From: Marisediminitalea oceani
GTDB taxonomy: Bacteria; Pseudomonadota; Gammaproteobacteria; Enterobacterales; Alteromonadaceae
NCBI RefSeq assembly: GCF_003731635.1
Contig: NZ_RCUA01000078.1
Span: 64,062 to 128,061, forward strand
Direction of reading: 5' to 3'
Length of the DNA: 64,000 bases
Shown: positions 47,410 through 58,546 of the stretch, one piece after another
Position numbering within the stretch: position 1 is the first letter of the stretch
Layout of the letters: the number at the start of each line of letters is the position of its first letter
Translations under genes and position numbers: made by a program
The notes under the pieces: model-generated
Database searches by the model: none
What the model was told of the DNA's origin: nothing
The model's input: only the letters and a program-made list of their open reading frames with translations

Positions 47410-50070
47410 TTAGATTGCAATGGCTTCTTGTATCGCCATCGACAGCGGACCACTCACCGCGTCTTTAAGTCGCGCACAACGGCGTATCTTTTCTAGTGTT
47501 TGACCTAATGAGCGCTCATAACCAGGTAGTTGCTCAGCCCTGGAAACAATAAACTTCTCCCAGTCATCGGCTTTATTCATTGAACAGAGTTCACCGGCTA
47601 GCGGTGGAAATGCAGCGCCACGTAAATTATCGGGTATTCGATCTAATATACGCTGCGTATTATTTTTGAGCCACCGGAAGGTACTGTCCTGAGTTTCTGC
47701 TTGGGATAGTTGCTCCCGTAGGATATCTGGCGCGTAGTCATCATAGATCCCGCCAATGCTCCTTTCTAATAATCGGCGACCTAACTCAGGATCTGTAGTT
47801 CTGGATAGGCCACGGATCATCGCAACACTGAGCGCAGGATCATCACTTTCAGCGAAACGTTGTTCAAGTACGGTGAAAAAGGATTCGCCGAGATCTCTAA
47901 CCGCAACAGTCAATGCGGTGGCGCGCTGCGCAGCAGGAATTGCCGTAAAGTCTGGGACACCATCAATTCCCACGAATGCTTGCGCTTGCTCGCGCAATGG
48001 GGCACGCATTTCTGGCAGCTTTGCAAACTCAAGCAGATGGCTCTGCAACTCGCTACTAAGAATTTGAGCACCCACTGATGTTTGCTGGTTAACTCGGTCA
48101 TAGATTGGAGTAAAGATTGCTCGGCTTATGGCTGCAGCTGTGTCTAATGCATCGCCGCTCAATGCTGAATTGGCCAGGCCCTCAAACTTACGTTTGGTGT
48201 GAGCAATGACGTCCCAGGCTGGGTGCCTGGCCATAGTTAGCATTCCTTCAAGCCAAATATTGGCATCGATATGCCCTGCGCGTAGACCTGCATCGAGACT
48301 ATCTAGCATGGTTAAAGCCTGCTCAGAAGGAAGAGCCTTACCATGACGAATCAAGTGTTGCCAATCGTCTTGATTCAAGCTAAACCGATAGTAACCGCTT
48401 TGAGCATTCGGGTGAATAAATGCTGGGCACCGATTAGTTTTTAGCGGTACACGTTCTTTTGTTTGCTTCATTACATGACAGGTTTCACCGCTTCCATGTG
48501 CTACGCAAACCGGAACGGTCCATTGTTGTTTATCAGTAAACTTAGTGCCAATTGCAGCGTAGCGCGACTGATGTAACTGGACCTTGGGCTTACCTTCTTC
48601 TGAGCAATCCAGAGAGGCCGAAATGAGGGGAACTCCGGGCAAACGGATAAAGTCATTAAAAATGCTTGTTAAATCATTCTGATTGCTGACGCTGGCGAGT
48701 GAAGCAATAAAATCATCGGAATGTGCGCCACCGTGTGCAAATCGTTGCATATGATGTCTGATCCCTTTTTGAAACTGCTCAGCACCAATATAGCGCTCCA
48801 TCATAGTAAGAATTGCAGCGCCTTTCGCATAAGTGATCTCACCATCAAGTGCGTAAGCAATATCTTCATTGCGAGAGACCGGTTGCTTAACACTCTGTGT
48901 ATCTGACAGTGCATCGTTGTTCATTGCACGTAAGGCCATTTTGGTGATGCCGCGGTCGAACTCTCCCGCGGGCCAGTATGCGTGCGAGGCTTTGTAGGCC
49001 ATCCAAGTTGCAAAGCTTTCGTTCAACCATAAATCATCCCACCATTCTGGTGTAACAAGGTTGCCAAACCACATATGCGCTAACTCATGACTATGCACCA
49101 GAGTATAAGCACGTTTTTGTTCCGCAGGAGAGTTTTCATCCAGCAGTAACAGATACTGGTCATACAGTACTGCACCCGGGTTTTCCATAGCGAAGCCTAA
49201 ACTACCCGGAGGAGCAATCAAATCAAGTTTTTGGTAAGGGTATTGCGAACCAAAATAGTCTTCTAACCAATCAAGTATGGCTTGTGTGTTATCCAATGCA
49301 TATTGCACATTCGCCCTCTTGCCCTTGGTAACCAATGCTCGTAGAGGTAAAGGGCGCTCACGTATATTATTGACGGGTAACGTACCGTAATCTGCAATGT
49401 CGAACGGGCCGACCATAAACGCCAGAAGATAAGTCGGCATTGGCAAAGACTGTTTAAAATCATGGTTGACCCATTCCTCGTCGACACGAGTGGTGGTCGC
49501 TAATGGGGTGTTAGTAATCGCGGCTAATTCTTTGGGAGTAGTGAGGTTTACCTGATACGTCGATTTAAAACGAGGTTCGTCGAACCCGGGGAATACTTCC
49601 CGGGCAAGAATCGTCTGAAACTGTGACACTATGTAATTTTGTTCATTGCCGAGCATTTTAAACAACGCCCCACGGGGTGAATATTCTGCCGTGTAGACGA
49701 AACTTAGAGTAACCTCCCCTGACTGCAAAGTCTGTGGAAAAGTGACTTTTGCCACACCTGAGTCCAATACTTGCTCGTAGGAGACAGGTATTTTTTCGCC
49801 ACCTGCCGTAGTCAATGAAACAGAGGTAACATCAAGGTCTTTGCCATGTAACCAAAGCATATCGGTATCGCGATTGAGTTTCACAGTGATCTGGGTTTTA
49901 CCCTGAAAATCATCGGCATCCGGGTCAATAGTCAGGTGGATTTGGTAGTGCAAAGGTGTGGCGGTGTCGTCCAGTTTTCCTGCTGGAGGGGGGATGTTAT
50001 TACTCGCTGCTACAGTGCTAACGCTGAAAAATATAAGCAGCACGATATAAATAACGCCTGATTTCAGCAT
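47410..50070 (-). CDS. Exported M1-family aminopeptidase
   Basis: The zinc aminopeptidase has about 886 residues and a signal peptide (LKSGVIYIVLLIFFSVSTVAAS), so it should act in the periplasm or outside. The exopeptidase motif is AMEN (within GFAMENPGAV), and the zinc site is HELAH followed after 18 residues by the third ligand in NESF. A long C-terminal helical domain (ERAP1/APN-like) follows. I moved the start from ATG 50085 to ATG 50070: the AAAGGAG five bases before the latter is a strong ribosome site that itself lies inside the longer frame. It is distinct from cytosolic PepN. It stands alone, converging on the DUF2062 terminator. Confidence 0.93.
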   Translation of the reverse strand: MLKSGVIYIVLLIFFSVSTVAASNNIPPPAGKLDDTATPLHYQIHLTIDPDADDFQGKTQITVKLNRDTDMLWLHGKDLDVTSVSLTTAGGEKIPVSYEQVLDSGVAKVTFPQTLQSGEVTLSFVYTAEYSPRGALFKMLGNEQNYIVSQFQTILAREVFPGFDEPRFKSTYQVNLTTPKELAAITNTPLATTTRVDEEWVNHDFKQSLPMPTYLLAFMVGPFDIADYGTLPVNNIRERPLPLRALVTKGKRANVQYALDNTQAILDWLEDYFGSQYPYQKLDLIAPPGSLGFAMENPGAVLYDQYLLLLDENSPAEQKRAYTLVHSHELAHMWFGNLVTPEWWDDLWLNESFATWMAYKASHAYWPAGEFDRGITKMALRAMNNDALSDTQSVKQPVSRNEDIAYALDGEITYAKGAAILTMMERYIGAEQFQKGIRHHMQRFAHGGAHSDDFIASLASVSNQNDLTSIFNDFIRLPGVPLISASLDCSEEGKPKVQLHQSRYAAIGTKFTDKQQWTVPVCVAHGSGETCHVMKQTKERVPLKTNRCPAFIHPNAQSGYYRFSLNQDDWQHLIRHGKALPSEQALTMLDSLDAGLRAGHIDANIWLEGMLTMARHPAWDVIAHTKRKFEGLANSALSGDALDTAAAISRAIFTPIYDRVNQQTSVGAQILSSELQSHLLEFAKLPEMRAPLREQAQAFVGIDGVPDFTAIPAAQRATALTVAVRDLGESFFTVLEQRFAESDDPALSVAMIRGLSRTTDPELGRRLLERSIGGIYDDYAPDILREQLSQAETQDSTFRWLKNNTQRILDRIPDNLRGAAFPPLAGELCSMNKADDWEKFIVSRAEQLPGYERSLGQTLEKIRRCARLKDAVSGPLSMAIQEAIAI

Positions 50071-50525
50071 AAGATCTCCTTTCATCTATTCCTTAAAATA
50101 AAACGAACACTACGTAATGCGTAAATTGTTATCGCAACGCGCTATAATTATTTCGAACAGTGTAGAAGCTGTCTTGTCAAACGTCCAAATAACCAACTGA
50201 GCATTAACGGAAAAAAAGCTTTACGCCAACCATGGAGCGGGTACGGCAAATACAGTAAAAGGCTTGTTGACACCATCGCCATTGTTGATTTTTTCTGGTA
50301 ACCAACTGACATGTTAGCTTGAGTACTAATTAAGTTGAGCGGCAGGGTAATAGGACGCCAGCACAAAAGTGCTCCCTCACTAAAGTGACCTTAACATGAT
50401 TATTTTGGAGAGTTTAAAAGGACAGGCACTCTCTATGCTGTTACTTAGTTAACTATTTTAAGTATAACAGAGCGGAGCTACAGTCGCGCAATACACTTGC
50501 TTTTATAAAAGGCTGTGCTTACGCT
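50071..50525. other. A+T-rich intergenic stretch, no convincing gene
   Basis: About 450 bases lie between the aminopeptidase start and the next plus-strand frame. A 72-codon minus-strand frame (50148-50366) has no recognisable motif, and I do not call it. One six-base inverted repeat (GAGAGT / ACTCTC near 50405-50435) was noted. No tRNA, insertion sequence ends or attachment site was recognised. Confidence 0.45.
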
Positions 50526-50870
50526 ATGAAATGTAAATATAAAATATCTAATTACGCTAGTGTTCATAAGGCAATGAAATTGAACTACTTCATAGTAAAA
50601 TCGAAAAGAATTGCTTTTTATTTTTTTATTCTTCCCTTACTGCTGTTCACAATAATAGGTTTTATAGATAATCCCCCTTTCCTCATATTCAATCATACTA
50701 TTTTCGGGATTGTTCTCATTGGTCTGGTGCTGGTTCACGCAGCCTACAGCTACGTTGTCGAGAACCATATGGCAGCAGTCAAAGAGTCAAAGTCCTCTAT
50801 GCTTTCGTTGCCATCAACTTTAGTAATGTTTCTTATCTGCCTTACTATTTATTTCAACTATGTAATTTAG
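50526..50870 (+). CDS. Small membrane protein, function unknown
   Basis: I do not recognise this protein. The frame encodes up to 114 residues with three hydrophobic segments (IAFYFFILPLLLFTIIGFI, HTIFGIVLIGLVLVHAAYSYVV and LVMFLICLTIYFNYVI). Start choice is unclear: ATG 50526 has only a distant AAGG, and ATG 50574 has one too close. The DNA is visibly A+T-richer than the neighbouring housekeeping genes, with codons such as ATA and AAA, which suggests recent acquisition or weak selection. Confidence 0.55.
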   Translation: MKCKYKISNYASVHKAMKLNYFIVKSKRIAFYFFILPLLLFTIIGFIDNPPFLIFNHTIFGIVLIGLVLVHAAYSYVVENHMAAVKESKSSMLSLPSTLVMFLICLTIYFNYVI

Positions 50871-50940
50871 AGACTAAAAAATAAAAGAAAAGGAACAGTC
50901 ACTCGCCGGACTAATTAAATTAAAGGGACCTTTTATTAAG

Positions 50941-51378
50941 ATGCTTAGATTTATTAAATATCTTGTATTATCGAATAATATCCATCGAGTACATTCAAAG
51001 CTTTCTGATGTGTTCAAAATTGGTACTTATGCATCATTCTTTGTGATTTCAACAATTATATTTTCCAGTTCGACTTTGGCAAAAACAGTTTGCATTGATG
51101 AAATGGTAAAGGAAGAAGACCCACCGACTCTTAGTTCAGAGCTTATTGATGCAATGTATGAAGCAATTAGCTCTAACGAGTTCAACCTTGACGAACCTTA
51201 TACTGTGATGAGTGAGATACATTTCTGTGCCGGTGCAGGTGATAAGCAAACAGTTACACAGACCAGAGCCGATGGAACCAGGACGTGGACTTATACCAAT
51301 ATGAATAGATTTTGGATATTAACTGAATACAAATACACCCCTGTGGCTGACAAAGATAGTCTGCCTGACGAGCCATAA
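50941..51378 (+). CDS. Small exported protein, function unknown
   Basis: I recognise no family for this 145-residue product. A hydrophobic stretch IGTYASFFVISTIIFSSSTLA ends in an AKTV cleavage-like site after an unusually long basic N-terminus, so export is likely and the real start may be later. The mature part is acidic, with two Cys (KTVCIDEM and HFCAGAG) that could form a disulfide, and a TQTRADGTRTWTYTN segment. It is A+T-rich like its upstream neighbour and may share a transcript with it. Confidence 0.6.
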   Translation: MLRFIKYLVLSNNIHRVHSKLSDVFKIGTYASFFVISTIIFSSSTLAKTVCIDEMVKEEDPPTLSSELIDAMYEAISSNEFNLDEPYTVMSEIHFCAGAGDKQTVTQTRADGTRTWTYTNMNRFWILTEYKYTPVADKDSLPDEP

Positions 51379-51434
51379 TCTGATTTAGCGTGTTTTAGGA
51401 TCTTAAGATAGCTCAGATGGTTCCAGAAAGAACA

Positions 51435-51451
51435 GCCGGACGGCGTCCGGC
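51435..51451 (-). terminator. Hairpin after ligA
   Basis: GCCGGAC (51435-51441) and GTCCGGC (51445-51451) pair around a three-base loop, eight bases after the ligA stop. On the minus strand a U-rich run follows (TGTTCTTTCT). A ligA terminator is likely. Confidence 0.68.
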
Positions 51452-51458
51452 ATGTTAT

Positions 51459-53501
<2,043 letters not shown>

Positions 53502-53560
53502 TCATTTGATGTTGTACTACTGCCTTCTAACAGTAGTACAACGAATTCAGGATAGTAAAC

Positions 53561-54790
53561 TTAGTGACGGGCTATCATACGTTTGCGTTCAAAGTCGCGG
53601 ATCTTTTCAACGTACTGCTGTAAGCCCTGTTTGGATAACACACTGCGGCGACCGTCGAGCACCTGAGCATTAAACTCATCGGCAATCTTACGGGCGGCAT
53701 TATGCATCATATTAAATACCTGGTGCGGGTCGCCTTCTATTGGCAATAGCATAAACAGTGAAACGCCGCGTGTTGTGAAAGTTTCCAGGTTATCAATATC
53801 AAAATTACCCGGTTTGAACATGTTAGCTAAGCTAAACAGCACCGGGCCTTTGCCATTAGAATTTACATGGCGATGGAAAATGTCCTGATCGCCAAACTTA
53901 AAGCCCAGGGTTAACAGCATCGGAAGTAACGCCGCACCACTGATGGGTGCATCTTCCGGAGCCCGTACGTTGAGGATCAGCACTTCCGGCTCAACCTGGG
54001 TAGCAGGCTGAGCTGCCTGAGCCTCGGCAGCCTTAACCGAGTCATCAAAATCAATTTGCATCTGATCTTCATCACCAAAACGCGGTTCCTGGCGCTTGCG
54101 GCTGGCCGGGCGGCTACGTTTTTTAGGTGTAGCAGGCGCTGCTTCCGGCGCTTTTTCAGTTTGATCTTCGGCTGCCGCGGTTTTGGATTCTGGCGGCGCA
54201 GGCTGGGTATCCAGAGAAAAGTCGTCCTGCTCGTCATGCGGTGCAGACTCTGGTTTTGCCTCAGGCTGAGCACTTTCCTCTTCCTTTAACAAGAATGACG
54301 GCGGTGCCGGCACTGAATCCGGTAGCTCGACCACGTTATCGTGCTGATACTGTGGTTTCGGATTGGTCACTACCGAAGCATAGAGCTGTTCTTTAGGTGC
54401 TTCAGCAGGCTTGTTAGCGGGCTCACTTTCAGTGGTATCAGTGTCGTCATTATCAGTTGAAGCGGAAGGCTCAACGGTGTCGTCCTTTTCAGTTTCAGTT
54501 GAGGTTTCTTCTTTGACGTTGACGGCATCGTACTCTGACTCGTCAGCGTCGGTTGTCGAATGACGAACCACCCGCACTTCGCCAATGCCGTACTCATCAA
54601 ACTCGTCAGCAGATTTCAGGTTGCTTTGTTCGTCGTCACGCTCTTCTTCCTGCCAGCCCTCCGGCTCAATCCGCCGTTGGGGCTTTTTGGCCTGACTGTT
54701 TTTGCGGATATTCCATAAGCCATGTGCCAGCACACCAAGGATAAAGAACCCACCCAGTAGCAACAATGACAAACGTAATTCTTCTTCCAT
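53561..54790 (-). CDS. zipA: Cell division protein ZipA
   Basis: The 409-residue inner-membrane protein anchors FtsZ at the division ring. It has an N-terminal membrane helix (LRLSLLLLGGFFILGVLAHGL) and a short basic stretch. A long Glu/Asp/Pro/Ala/Thr-rich linker of over 200 residues follows, much more acidic than the P/Q linker of Escherichia coli ZipA. The C-terminal FtsZ-binding domain (about 270-400) has LILNVRAPEDAPISGAALLPML and GVSLFMLLPI. It lies between smc (21 bases upstream) and ligA. Confidence 0.94.
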   Translation of the reverse strand: MEEELRLSLLLLGGFFILGVLAHGLWNIRKNSQAKKPQRRIEPEGWQEEERDDEQSNLKSADEFDEYGIGEVRVVRHSTTDADESEYDAVNVKEETSTETEKDDTVEPSASTDNDDTDTTESEPANKPAEAPKEQLYASVVTNPKPQYQHDNVVELPDSVPAPPSFLLKEEESAQPEAKPESAPHDEQDDFSLDTQPAPPESKTAAAEDQTEKAPEAAPATPKKRSRPASRKRQEPRFGDEDQMQIDFDDSVKAAEAQAAQPATQVEPEVLILNVRAPEDAPISGAALLPMLLTLGFKFGDQDIFHRHVNSNGKGPVLFSLANMFKPGNFDIDNLETFTTRGVSLFMLLPIEGDPHQVFNMMHNAARKIADEFNAQVLDGRRSVLSKQGLQQYVEKIRDFERKRMIARH

Positions 54791-54811
54791 CGACTTCTTT
54801 CGCCTTTAAAT

Positions 54812-57800
54812 TTATGCGTCTACCATGGAGACGGCTTCATCGACATCCACGGCTACCATGCGTGATACGCCCGGTTCAGCCATGGTGACACCTGTCAGGT
54901 GGCTCGCCATCTCCATCGCAATTTTATTATGTGATATGTATATAAACTGTACCGATTTCGACATTTCAGAAACCAGGTTACAGAAGCGTCCGACGTTAGC
55001 ATCATCCAGTGGCGCATCCACTTCATCCAACAGGCAAAATGGCGCCGGATTAAGCCTGAAAATTGCAAACACCAATGATAATGCGGTTAAGGCTTTTTCT
55101 CCACCGCTAAGCAGATGAATTGTACTATTTTTCTTGCCCGGCGGACGGGCCATTATGGTCACGCCGGTCTCCAGTAAATCATCATCGGTTAAGGCAAGAT
55201 AAGCCGAGCCCCCGCCAAATACCTTGGGAAAGAGCATTTTAAGATCTTCATTCACCTGCTCAAACGTCTGGCTGAATCGGGAGCGGGTTTCACGATCAAT
55301 TTTACGTATAGCGTTTTGTAATGTTTCAAGGGCGTCATTAAGGTCGTCAAATTGCGTGTCCAGGTGTGCCTTGCGTTCTGCCTGAACGTCGTATTCTTCC
55401 ACTGCCGCCAGGTTAACAGCACCGAGCCGGCTAATGGCCGCGGTAGTCTGTTCCAGATCCCGTTGCCAGGTGGTCTCGCTGGTTTCGGCCGGCAGGGTTT
55501 CCAGTACCGCTTTAAGTGTGACACCAATTTCGCTGAGTTGTTCCAGAATGGCCGTGCCCCGCACGCGGTAACCTTCCGCCTCGATTTTCAGGCTGTCGAG
55601 CTGCTCCTGCCGTTTGGCAATATCACCAACAATTGCCTGCTGGCCCTGCATCGCCTGATTGAGCAACTCTTCTGCATGTTCCAGATCCTGCTGTAAGCTG
55701 TAGCGCTGTTCTTCAAGCGCCGCTTTTTCGGCCAACAAATCCTGCAGTTGCGCAGCTTGTTCGGTTTGTGGTTGATTGAGCGATTGTTGTTCTTGCTCTA
55801 ACTGGGCGGCGCGCTGCCCGAGACTGGTAAGTTGCTGACTAATCCGCTGCTGTTGTGAATTTAACGATTGCTGCTTATTACGGCTCTCCTGCAGTTTGAG
55901 GGCCATCTGATGCAGTTCACGGGTATTTTGCTCATACTGGCTACGCTGACTGCTAAGCTGCTGCTGGAGAGCTTGTTGCTGATCCTGCAGCCGCGCCTGG
56001 CGCTCTGCCTGCTCTGCCAACTCCATTTCATAAGTTTCCAGCCCTTCATTGAGCATAGCCAGTTCGGTGGCCTCTTCTTCAAGCTGCTCTTGCTGGCGAC
56101 TCAGCTCATCGTCCAGGCGTTCACGCTTTTGCGCTTCCTGGCGTTGTTGTTCGCTCAACCAGCTTAAACGCTGAGTCAGTTGCTGGCGCTGATTATTGCG
56201 TTCATTCAATCCGCCCTCACTGGCACTCACCTGCTCCCGCGCCCGCTCTATATTGTTTTGCGCCTCGCTTTCCTGTTCTTCAAGCGAAGCTAGCTGTGCT
56301 TCCTGAGCGGCGATAGTATCGTTGAGTTCCTCGATTTGTTCGGCACGCTGTAACACGCCCTGCTCGGTATCCTGCTCACCATAGCGAAACCAATCAGGGC
56401 CGAACCACTGGCCATCATGGGTAACAATAAGCTCACTGTCACCAGCCTGTTGGCGCATCGCCAGAGCCTTTTCGGCATCTTCTGCCACCAGTATCTGATT
56501 AAACTGATGGGGTACCCATTCATCTTCCAACAAGGCTGCCACACTGCCGGGTTGTTTATCCCGCGTTAAGGCTGGCTGGCTAAAATACTTAAGGCCTGCG
56601 CTTAAATTTGCCTGATTTTCCGTTAGTGTTGCGAGGCTCTCGCCGGTCGCCAGTTGCGCATCACCAAGCTCACTGAGCACATGTTCAATAATGGCCGCAG
56701 CGCCCGGCTTTGGCGTTAACTGCTGCCACAGTGGCACCACACCTTCAGGTTGCGGCCCCGTGGGACTGGCTGCTTGTTGCAGGGTCTCAAACGCTGCGAG
56801 CCGGGATTGATTTTGCTGTAACTCAGCACGCATTGACTGCGTGTGTTGCCGCGCCTGTTCATAATGGCGCTGGGATTGCTCCAGGGTCTGCCTGGCGCTT
56901 TGAACCTTATCCTGCTGTTCAAGGATTTGCTCTGCCAGCATTTCCAGCTCAAGCTGCAAATCGTCGATGGCCTGCTGATGGTCAGCCTGGGAAAATTCCT
57001 GTATTTCGCGCTCCAGCTCACCAATTCGTTGCTGGGTACGCATCTGCATCTGCAACAACGACTGCACTTTACTGTGGTGAGAATGCACTTGCTGCTTTAG
57101 CTGATGATACTGCTGGTCGGTTTGCTGAAAATCGCGCTGATGCTGATGTAATGCAGCCTCAGCCTGGTCACGCGTAACCTCTAACTGCTCACAGGCTGCT
57201 TGCTGAATCTCGTAACTGGGCTCTAATTCCACAACCAGTGCCGCGTGTTCTTCAGCCTGTACTGTCAGTAACTCTTGTTCTTCATTCAGGGCCGCTTGTT
57301 GGGTCTGAATATCGTCCAGTTCGCTGTCGATTTGCTTGAGACGTTGCTGATTATGCAGGGCTGACTGCTCCAGCCGGGAAATCGTGGCACTCACCGTAAA
57401 TAAATTCTGCTGCAGGTGATCAAGCTTTTGCTTACAGGTTTGCTGCGTGTCACGGTATTTCTCGATACCGGCCTCATCGCCCCGTTGCCTCGCTCTGAGC
57501 GCTTCAATATCGGTATCCAGTTGCTGCTGCGTTTGTTGCAGTTTTTGCAAATGGTCATCATGTTTGAGCCAGCGAATAGCGGCAAGCTCACTTTTTAACG
57601 TACGTTCCTGCGCTTTAAGCGTAGTATAGCGTTTGGCTGCTGCTGCCTGACGCTGTAACTTTTCAAGCTGCCTGCCAAGCTCTCCGCGCACATCTTCCAG
57701 ACGTTCGAGGTTATCCTGGGTATGGCGAATACGGTTTTCCGTTTCCCGCCTACGCTCCTTATATTTAGAGATACCAGCCGCTTCTTCGATGAACACCCGC

Positions 57801-58279
57801 AATTCCTGGGGCTTCGACTCGATTAGCCGGGATATCATGCCCTGCTCGATAATGGCGTAACTGCGCGGGCCCAATCCCGTCCCTAAAAACAGATCGGTGA
57901 CATCGCGGCGACGGCATTTACTGCCATTTAAAAAATATGTGGAGATGGCGTCACGGGTAACAACGCGCTTAATCGACAATTCGTTATATTTGGCATATTC
58001 ACCGGCGATCCGGCCACTGGAGTTATCAAACACCAGCTCAACACTGCACTGCCCTACGGGCTTACGGGCCGACGAACCGTTAAATATTACGTCGGTCATG
58101 GCATCACCACGCAGGTTTTTGGCTGAGCTTTCCCCCAGCACCCAGCGCACCGCATCAATTACGTTAGACTTACCACAACCATTCGGGCCTACAATGGCTG
58201 TCATATCGCCGGGAAAGGGGATCGTGGTGGGATCAACGAAGGATTTAAAACCGGCCAGGCGGATTTTCTTAAGACGCAC
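54812..58279 (-). CDS. smc: Chromosome segregation SMC protein
   Basis: The 1155-residue condensin ATPase has Walker A GPNGCGKSN (residues 31-39), a long coiled coil with a central hinge (about 500-640), and the C-terminal head with signature LSGGEKALTALSLVFAIF and Walker B PFCLLDEVDAPLDDANV. The start is GTG 58279, since the conserved MRLKKIRLAGFKSFVDPT begins there. Presence of SMC rather than MukB fits Alteromonadales. It is first in smc-zipA-ligA. A palindromic element lies upstream. Confidence 0.97.
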   Translation of the reverse strand: MRLKKIRLAGFKSFVDPTTIPFPGDMTAIVGPNGCGKSNVIDAVRWVLGESSAKNLRGDAMTDVIFNGSSARKPVGQCSVELVFDNSSGRIAGEYAKYNELSIKRVVTRDAISTYFLNGSKCRRRDVTDLFLGTGLGPRSYAIIEQGMISRLIESKPQELRVFIEEAAGISKYKERRRETENRIRHTQDNLERLEDVRGELGRQLEKLQRQAAAAKRYTTLKAQERTLKSELAAIRWLKHDDHLQKLQQTQQQLDTDIEALRARQRGDEAGIEKYRDTQQTCKQKLDHLQQNLFTVSATISRLEQSALHNQQRLKQIDSELDDIQTQQAALNEEQELLTVQAEEHAALVVELEPSYEIQQAACEQLEVTRDQAEAALHQHQRDFQQTDQQYHQLKQQVHSHHSKVQSLLQMQMRTQQRIGELEREIQEFSQADHQQAIDDLQLELEMLAEQILEQQDKVQSARQTLEQSQRHYEQARQHTQSMRAELQQNQSRLAAFETLQQAASPTGPQPEGVVPLWQQLTPKPGAAAIIEHVLSELGDAQLATGESLATLTENQANLSAGLKYFSQPALTRDKQPGSVAALLEDEWVPHQFNQILVAEDAEKALAMRQQAGDSELIVTHDGQWFGPDWFRYGEQDTEQGVLQRAEQIEELNDTIAAQEAQLASLEEQESEAQNNIERAREQVSASEGGLNERNNQRQQLTQRLSWLSEQQRQEAQKRERLDDELSRQQEQLEEEATELAMLNEGLETYEMELAEQAERQARLQDQQQALQQQLSSQRSQYEQNTRELHQMALKLQESRNKQQSLNSQQQRISQQLTSLGQRAAQLEQEQQSLNQPQTEQAAQLQDLLAEKAALEEQRYSLQQDLEHAEELLNQAMQGQQAIVGDIAKRQEQLDSLKIEAEGYRVRGTAILEQLSEIGVTLKAVLETLPAETSETTWQRDLEQTTAAISRLGAVNLAAVEEYDVQAERKAHLDTQFDDLNDALETLQNAIRKIDRETRSRFSQTFEQVNEDLKMLFPKVFGGGSAYLALTDDDLLETGVTIMARPPGKKNSTIHLLSGGEKALTALSLVFAIFRLNPAPFCLLDEVDAPLDDANVGRFCNLVSEMSKSVQFIYISHNKIAMEMASHLTGVTMAEPGVSRMVAVDVDEAVSMVDA

Positions 58280-58400
58280 AACACCACCACTCTGTTAAAA
58301 GAGCGTTATTGATAGCGATACCCGCTGATCCTGTCGATAGCGTTGAACCGGGAATTCTCAATATGCGCACGCGTTGTTGTGGTTGTTATTATAAGTTGAA

Positions 58401-58427
58401 TGTAACAAAGTTCATGAACTGTAACAA
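58401..58427. promoter_or_regulatory. Palindrome flanked by direct repeats between smc and cysZ
   Basis: The layout is TGTAACAA (58401-58408), one base, the perfect palindrome GTTCATGAAC (58410-58419), then TGTAACAA (58420-58427). On the minus strand a TATAAT (58393-58388) is placed so that the palindrome would cover the -35 zone of an smc promoter. This looks like a composite protein-binding site; the factor is unknown. Confidence 0.55.
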
Positions 58428-58546
58428 TTATGAATTCACAGTGAGATCCCGGAGTTTTATACTGTGGGTGTTTGAAAGTATGTCATTTTTTATCACCCCC
58501 TTTTCAGATAATGACATTTTCTTTTCACCAGACAGCAGGAGTTTTA

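Noticed and set aside
50148..50366. 72-codon minus-strand frame upstream of the aminopeptidase
   Set aside because: No ribosome site, no recognisable motif and non-coding-like composition. It could be a relic but cannot be supported.
50071..51458. Integron, transposon or prophage boundary
   Set aside because: Despite the A+T-rich composition, no transposase, integrase, terminal repeats or recombination-site pattern could be identified.
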